DNA of 44,214 nucleotides from positions 1-44,214 of the forward strand of contig JAXHVO010000019.1 in NCBI GenBank assembly GCA_034189135.1, read 5' to 3'. Every line of letters begins with the position of its first letter. Within the stretch, counting starts at the first letter, position 1. The notes beneath the pieces are model-generated. The model worked only from the letters and a program-made list of their open reading frames with translations. It had not been told where the DNA came from and ran no database searches. Source of the stretch: Thermodesulfobacteriota bacterium (GTDB lineage Bacteria; Desulfobacterota; Desulfobacteria; Desulfobacterales; JAUWMJ01). Position numbers and translations under genes: made by a program. This document shows positions 41,078 through 44,214 of this stretch, in pieces.

Positions 41078-41944
41078 ATGAAAGAGATCGTTATCATCAG
41101 CGGTAAGGGAGGAACCGGAAAGACCAGTATTGTTGCTGCATTTGCCTCGCTTGCTGAAAACAAGGTTCTTTGTGATGCGGACGTGGATGCGGCAGACCTT
41201 CATCTTATCATGGACCCGGAAATTAAAGAGAGCCATGATTTTGAGTCCGGGTACACTGCAACCATTGATAAAAACAAATGCACTGAGTGCGGCCTGTGTC
41301 GGGATTTATGCAGGTTTAATGCCATTGGCGAAGATTTTGTAGTAGATGCCGTTGAATGTGAAGGCTGTGGTGTGTGCTATTATTTCTGTCCGGAGAAAGC
41401 CATCGAGTTTCCGCTGAATACTTGCGGAGAATGGTATCTTTCCGAGACCCGCTTCGGCCCCATGGCCCATGCCCGGCTGGGCATTGCGGAAGAAAATTCC
41501 GGCAAGCTGGTGACCCTTATCCGGCAGGAAGGCAAAAAGCTTGCTGAAGAAAAGCAGCTGGATTTACTTCTTACCGATGGGCCTCCGGGGATCGGTTGCC
41601 CGGTCATTGCATCCCTGGGTGGGGCCACAGCGGTGCTCATCGTCACTGAACCGACGGTTTCCGGTAGGCACGACATGGAGCGTGTTACCGAGCTTGCCGC
41701 ATTTTTCAAAATTCCCGCCATGTTATGTATTAACAAGTTTGATCTCAATCCGGATGAAGGAAAAGCGATTGAGGATTTTGCCACACAAAAAAATATAAGA
41801 GTAATAGGAAGGGTCCCTTTTGACTCCTCCTTCACCAAGGCAATGGTTCAAGGAAAAACCGTGGTGGAATTTGACAACGACTGCGAAGGTTGCAAAGCGG
41901 TAAAGGGTATATGGAAAAGTCTGGCACAGGGTATTGAGATTTAA
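41078..41944 (+). CDS. MinD-like ATPase with inserted ferredoxin, ORP-associated, copy 2
   Basis: 288 aa, a paralogue of the preceding gene (15-base gap). Walker A SGKGGTGKTS, ferredoxin insert CTECGLCRDLCRFNAI and CEGCGVCYYFCPEKAI, Walker B DGPPGIGCPV and EPTVSGRHD. The C-terminal CEGCKAVKG adds two more cysteines. AAGGAG precedes the ATG. The pair probably works as a heterodimer, as in other ORP-type clusters. The permease gene starts immediately after or just overlapping its stop. Confidence 0.9.
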   Translation: MKEIVIISGKGGTGKTSIVAAFASLAENKVLCDADVDAADLHLIMDPEIKESHDFESGYTATIDKNKCTECGLCRDLCRFNAIGEDFVVDAVECEGCGVCYYFCPEKAIEFPLNTCGEWYLSETRFGPMAHARLGIAEENSGKLVTLIRQEGKKLAEEKQLDLLLTDGPPGIGCPVIASLGGATAVLIVTEPTVSGRHDMERVTELAAFFKIPAMLCINKFDLNPDEGKAIEDFATQKNIRVIGRVPFDSSFTKAMVQGKTVVEFDNDCEGCKAVKGIWKSLAQGIEI

Positions 41945-41948
41945 CGAA

Positions 41949-42992
41949 ATGCAAATTATTTTTAAGCATGCTTTGATGATCACATTCTTTGTGTTTGTGA
42001 TGATGCTTCTGGTCGATTTTATCGATATGGTCAGTCGCAGACGTATGTCGGGCATCATCAAAGAAGGCCGGTGGAGACAGTATACCTTGGCATCTTTTTT
42101 GGGGTCCACCCCTGGTTGTCTGGGTGCTTTCATGAACGTCAGCCTTTATGTCCACGGCTTGATCTCTTTTGGTGCCATAGTGGGTGGAATGATCGCCACC
42201 TCAGGGGATGAAGCGTTTGTGATGCTCACACAATTCCCGGGGACAGCGTTGACTCTTTTCGGATTGCTGTTTGTGTTTGGAATCGTTTTTGCCTGGATCA
42301 GTGATTGGATTGTGCCTCGCCTTAGATTTACTCCGTGCGAATCATGCATGGATAATCATTGTGAAGAATGCATGCCTGATAGAGGCAATCAGCAAAGTAT
42401 CCACGATGTTTTTCGAACAGAAAATCTCATTAAAAATTTCCAACCCTTTTGTTTTGCTCGATTTCTTCTCCTTGTACTTATCGTTTCTTTTATGGTGTTA
42501 ATCACAACGGGAACCCTTGGCCCATTGACCTGGGACTGGAAACGCATTACTTTTATATGCCTTTCCGTATGCACCCTATTCATTATTATTATTTGTTCCG
42601 AGCATTATCTTGAATTTCACATCTGGGATCACATCTTTAAGAAGCACCTGTTTCGTGTCTTCTGGTGGAGTTTTGGCGCCCTTCTTTTTGTGCACTGGGG
42701 TCTGGCCTTGTGGAATCTGGATAGTTTTATCCGTGATCATATGCTGTGGGTATTGCTGATCGGTGCTTTTATGGGAGTCATTCCTGAATCAGGTCCCCAC
42801 CTTATATTTGTTATGATGTATGCACAAGGCCTTATACCCTTTTCCGTTCTTTTGACCACATCATTTGTACAGGATGGTCACGGCATGCTCCCCCTTCTTT
42901 CCTATAGCCTTAAGGATTCTGCGGTAATTAAATTTTTCAATGTTGTTTTTGGACTATTCGTTGGGGGTATCTTTTATGTTCTGGGTTTCTGA
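41949..42992 (+). CDS. Putative 10-TM heavy-metal exporter (ArsP_2-type permease)
   Basis: 347 aa with about 8-10 hydrophobic helices and family blocks LASFLGSTPGCLGAFMNV and GGMIATSGDEAFVM near residues 45-85. Between helices lies a loop with CESCMDNHCEECM (about 122-134), a CxxC-x4-CxxC motif that can bind a thiophilic metal. The family is annotated as putative manganese or heavy-metal exporter. A TTG at 41934 overlaps the preceding gene by 11 bases; ATG 41949 is the alternative used here. As the last gene of the ORP-like operon it could handle the metal of the cluster (Mo, Cu; inference). Confidence 0.82.
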   Translation: MQIIFKHALMITFFVFVMMLLVDFIDMVSRRRMSGIIKEGRWRQYTLASFLGSTPGCLGAFMNVSLYVHGLISFGAIVGGMIATSGDEAFVMLTQFPGTALTLFGLLFVFGIVFAWISDWIVPRLRFTPCESCMDNHCEECMPDRGNQQSIHDVFRTENLIKNFQPFCFARFLLLVLIVSFMVLITTGTLGPLTWDWKRITFICLSVCTLFIIIICSEHYLEFHIWDHIFKKHLFRVFWWSFGALLFVHWGLALWNLDSFIRDHMLWVLLIGAFMGVIPESGPHLIFVMMYAQGLIPFSVLLTTSFVQDGHGMLPLLSYSLKDSAVIKFFNVVFGLFVGGIFYVLGF

Positions 42993-43397
42993 TAATAGCT
43001 AATGTGTTTGTTGCAAAACCGGTAGTGCTTGACACCGCCAAATCCTTTGGTATGGTGAACCAATTTTTTAAAAACGACTGAGAATAGGTAATCGTCCTTT
43101 ATACTGTTTTTCATGAGTATATTCCGTTTTACACGATCGAAACTCGTATAAGAACGAATGACAAAAAAATTTTTGCTAAAGTGCGTATGAATAAAGAAAA
43201 AAAACTCAAAAACGATTCGTCTCAAAAAGCTTCCAGAAAGACTTGGCCTTGGAAAAGATTTTTAGACTGGATAGCCAGGGGAACAGAAAAATCGGGAACA
43301 GGCAAGCCCTTCTGCCCCACCTGACGAATCAAGCGTTAGCGATTCTTCGGGTTAAGAAGGAGCCCTTTGTTTAAAAGAAGGTTAAAGGAGGTTTGAA
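42993..43397. other. Intergenic region with a sigma-70 promoter and a small CDS
   Basis: A promoter-like TTGACA (43029-43034), 16-bp spacer and TATGGT (43051-43056) is readable. Its TTGACACC context resembles the repeated promoter of the first 5 kb, though the -10 differs. The small CDS 43187-43324 lies downstream. The rest has no clear feature. Confidence 0.5.
43187..43324 (+). CDS. 45-aa small basic protein
   Basis: The peptide begins MNKEKKLKND, continues with a tryptophan-rich amphipathic segment (TWPWKRFLDWIARGTEKS) and ends GKPFCPT. The composition and the defined Cys near the C-terminus argue for a real gene, although no strong RBS precedes the ATG (GTG 43181 is an alternative in frame). 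I recall small proteins of this style in related deltaproteobacteria, but the family has no name that I can give. A membrane-surface or ribosome-associated peptide is possible. Confidence 0.5.
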   Translation: MNKEKKLKNDSSQKASRKTWPWKRFLDWIARGTEKSGTGKPFCPT

Positions 43398-43640
43398 ATG
43401 CCAATCTATGAATATCGCTGCAAGGCATGTGGAACCACCTCGGAGTATTTAGTGGGTATGGGAAAAGATGAACGTGTGTCTTGTAAAGAATGCGGAAGCA
43501 CTGAGATGGAGAAGATATTATCCGTTGCCTCATTTATGACTGGAGAGCCGCAACGCACTCCGGGCAGGACATGTTGTGGTCGCGAAGAGCGTTGCGAGAC
43601 CCCTCCGTGCACGGATGGAGGCACATGCAGACGCGGATAA
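43398..43640 (+). CDS. FmdB-family zinc ribbon protein with Cys-rich tail
   Basis: 80 aa. MPIYEYRCKACGTTSEYLV and CKECG make the FmdB zinc ribbon. The C-terminus has an unusual tail with many cysteines (CCGREERCETPPCTDGGTCRRG). AAAGGAGG lies 6 bases before the ATG. It probably forms an operon with the J-domain protein 21 bases downstream. Function of the family unknown. Confidence 0.88.
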   Translation: MPIYEYRCKACGTTSEYLVGMGKDERVSCKECGSTEMEKILSVASFMTGEPQRTPGRTCCGREERCETPPCTDGGTCRRG

Positions 43641-43661
43641 AAATATGGACAGGAGGTACCA

Positions 43662-44033
43662 TTGATAGCAAAAGATTATTATCAAACCCTCGGGTTGACG
43701 TATGAAGCATCCGAACAGGATATCAAAAAGGCATATCGCAAACTTGCCATGCAATATCATCCCGATCGGAATGGGGGCAATCCAGGGAGCGAAGAACGCA
43801 TAAAGGAGATCAACGAGGCTTATCAGATACTAGGTGATGAGGAAAAACGGAAAGGCTACGATCTTCTATATAGACAGCCTTTGGAAAACGGTGTGTTTTT
43901 TTCACAAGGCATGGATGACGATTTTGTGACGGTGCTGCGGAAGTTTTATCAAATGGGTTTTAATACGAACCGAACCAGAGGTTGCCGAAAAAGAGGTTTT
44001 GGCAGAGGCGGATGTGGAAGATGGAAAACATAA
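43662..44033 (+). CDS. Short J-domain (DnaJ-like) protein
   Basis: 123 aa with a J domain at 3-65 (YYQTLGLTYEASEQDIKKAY, then the HPD motif in YHPDRNGG) and a short basic, Gly/Arg/Cys-rich tail (RTRGCRKRGFGRGGCGR) instead of the DnaJ zinc and C-terminal domains. It would stimulate an Hsp70. TTG start with AGGAGG five bases upstream. A terminator overlaps its stop codon. Confidence 0.9.
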   Translation: MIAKDYYQTLGLTYEASEQDIKKAYRKLAMQYHPDRNGGNPGSEERIKEINEAYQILGDEEKRKGYDLLYRQPLENGVFFSQGMDDDFVTVLRKFYQMGFNTNRTRGCRKRGFGRGGCGRWKT

Positions 44034-44034
44034 G

Positions 44035-44061
44035 CTATCTAATATACTCAGATAGTTTTTT
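44035..44061 (+). terminator. Rho-independent terminator after the J-domain gene
   Basis: CTATCT (44035-44040) pairs with AGATAG (44050-44055), loop AATATACTC, followed by TTTTTT. Confidence 0.75.
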
Positions 44062-44147
44062 ATTAATAACGGAATATATTGAGGAGAATTACTATAATAC
44101 CCCAATTGAGCGAAAAAAAGTAGTAATAACCATCTAAAAAAGCTGGA

Positions 44148-44212
44148 AAAGCCTTTAGAATAAGGGTATACAGATGGTGACGAAACCAAAAACCCAAATT
44201 CTGAAAGGCTTT
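44148..44212. repeat. Inverted repeat at the window end
   Basis: AAAGCCTTTAGAAT (44148-44161) against ATTCTGAAAGGCTTT (44198-44212), complementary with one bulged base. An ATG at 44174 opens a frame (MVTKPKTQILKGF) that leaves the window between and over the arms. It may be the start of a mobile-element gene or a regulatory hairpin; the context is cut off. Confidence 0.4.
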
Positions 44213-44214
44213 CA

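Overview
The window looks like a chromosomal segment of a strictly anaerobic, sulfate-reducing Desulfobacterota bacterium, most likely Desulfobacterales-like. The evidence is an adenylylsulfate reductase pair (aprBA), a siroheme/[4Fe-4S] protein fused to a PCP-reductase domain, a MetF/MetV-type methylene-THF reductase, a corrinoid-reactivating ASKHA ferredoxin, an orange-protein (ORP)-like gene set with MinD-like ferredoxin ATPases, and three sigma-54 activators. No rRNA, tRNA or CRISPR array was seen.

Layout. 1-5238: the 3' part of a 7TMR-DISM/PAS histidine kinase, an orphan TRAP substrate-binding protein and an MBL-fold hydrolase; an 80-105 bp sigma-70 promoter element occurs three times here. 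5239-9166: siroheme/heme synthesis (sirC-like, a CcsA/HemX-like membrane protein, hemA), then fabD. 9178-11350: an EamA exporter, a 341-bp MITE-like element with nested inverted repeats, and the PCP-reductase/siroheme protein. 11464-16370: one-carbon genes (ACT protein, MetF-MetV fusion, corrinoid activator). 16585-17833: an FmdB zinc ribbon and trxB. 18506-21374: a Tat-exported ferredoxin with a cytochrome b, convergent with sigma-54 activator 1. 21751-31452: a long plus-strand run of a duplicated-repeat protein, thioredoxin, OYE-type oxidoreductase, DUF1638, NifX-like protein, a diadenylate-cyclase-like protein, an ABM protein, a DHH-DHHA1-CBS phosphoesterase, activator 2 and two YkgJ-type Cys-cluster proteins. 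31464-33907: small zinc proteins, a SEC-C/HEAT protein and a hypothetical. 34012-36423: aprA and aprB on the minus strand. 37223-42992: activator 3 and an ORP-like cluster ending in a 10-TM metal permease. 43187-44033: a 45-aa protein, FmdB and a J-domain protein.

The most striking signal lies between genes. Two intergenic regions about 19 kb apart (17956-18097 minus strand and 36972-37090 plus strand) each carry a canonical sigma-54 promoter, then an identical 25-nt segment holding the anti-Shine-Dalgarno motif ACCUCC, then a rho-independent terminator with the same stem and the same G-U wobble. They look like two copies of an undescribed sigma-54-dependent small RNA. Each lies divergent to another sigma-54 promoter that reads into electron-transfer genes: the ferredoxin/cytochrome b pair at one locus and aprBA at the other. 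With the sigma-54 promoter of the ORP-like operon and three activators whose PAS domains are Cys-rich, the segment reads as one sigma-54 regulon for anaerobic redox functions with an RNA arm. Functional statements are from reading motifs and translated sequences; no searches were run.
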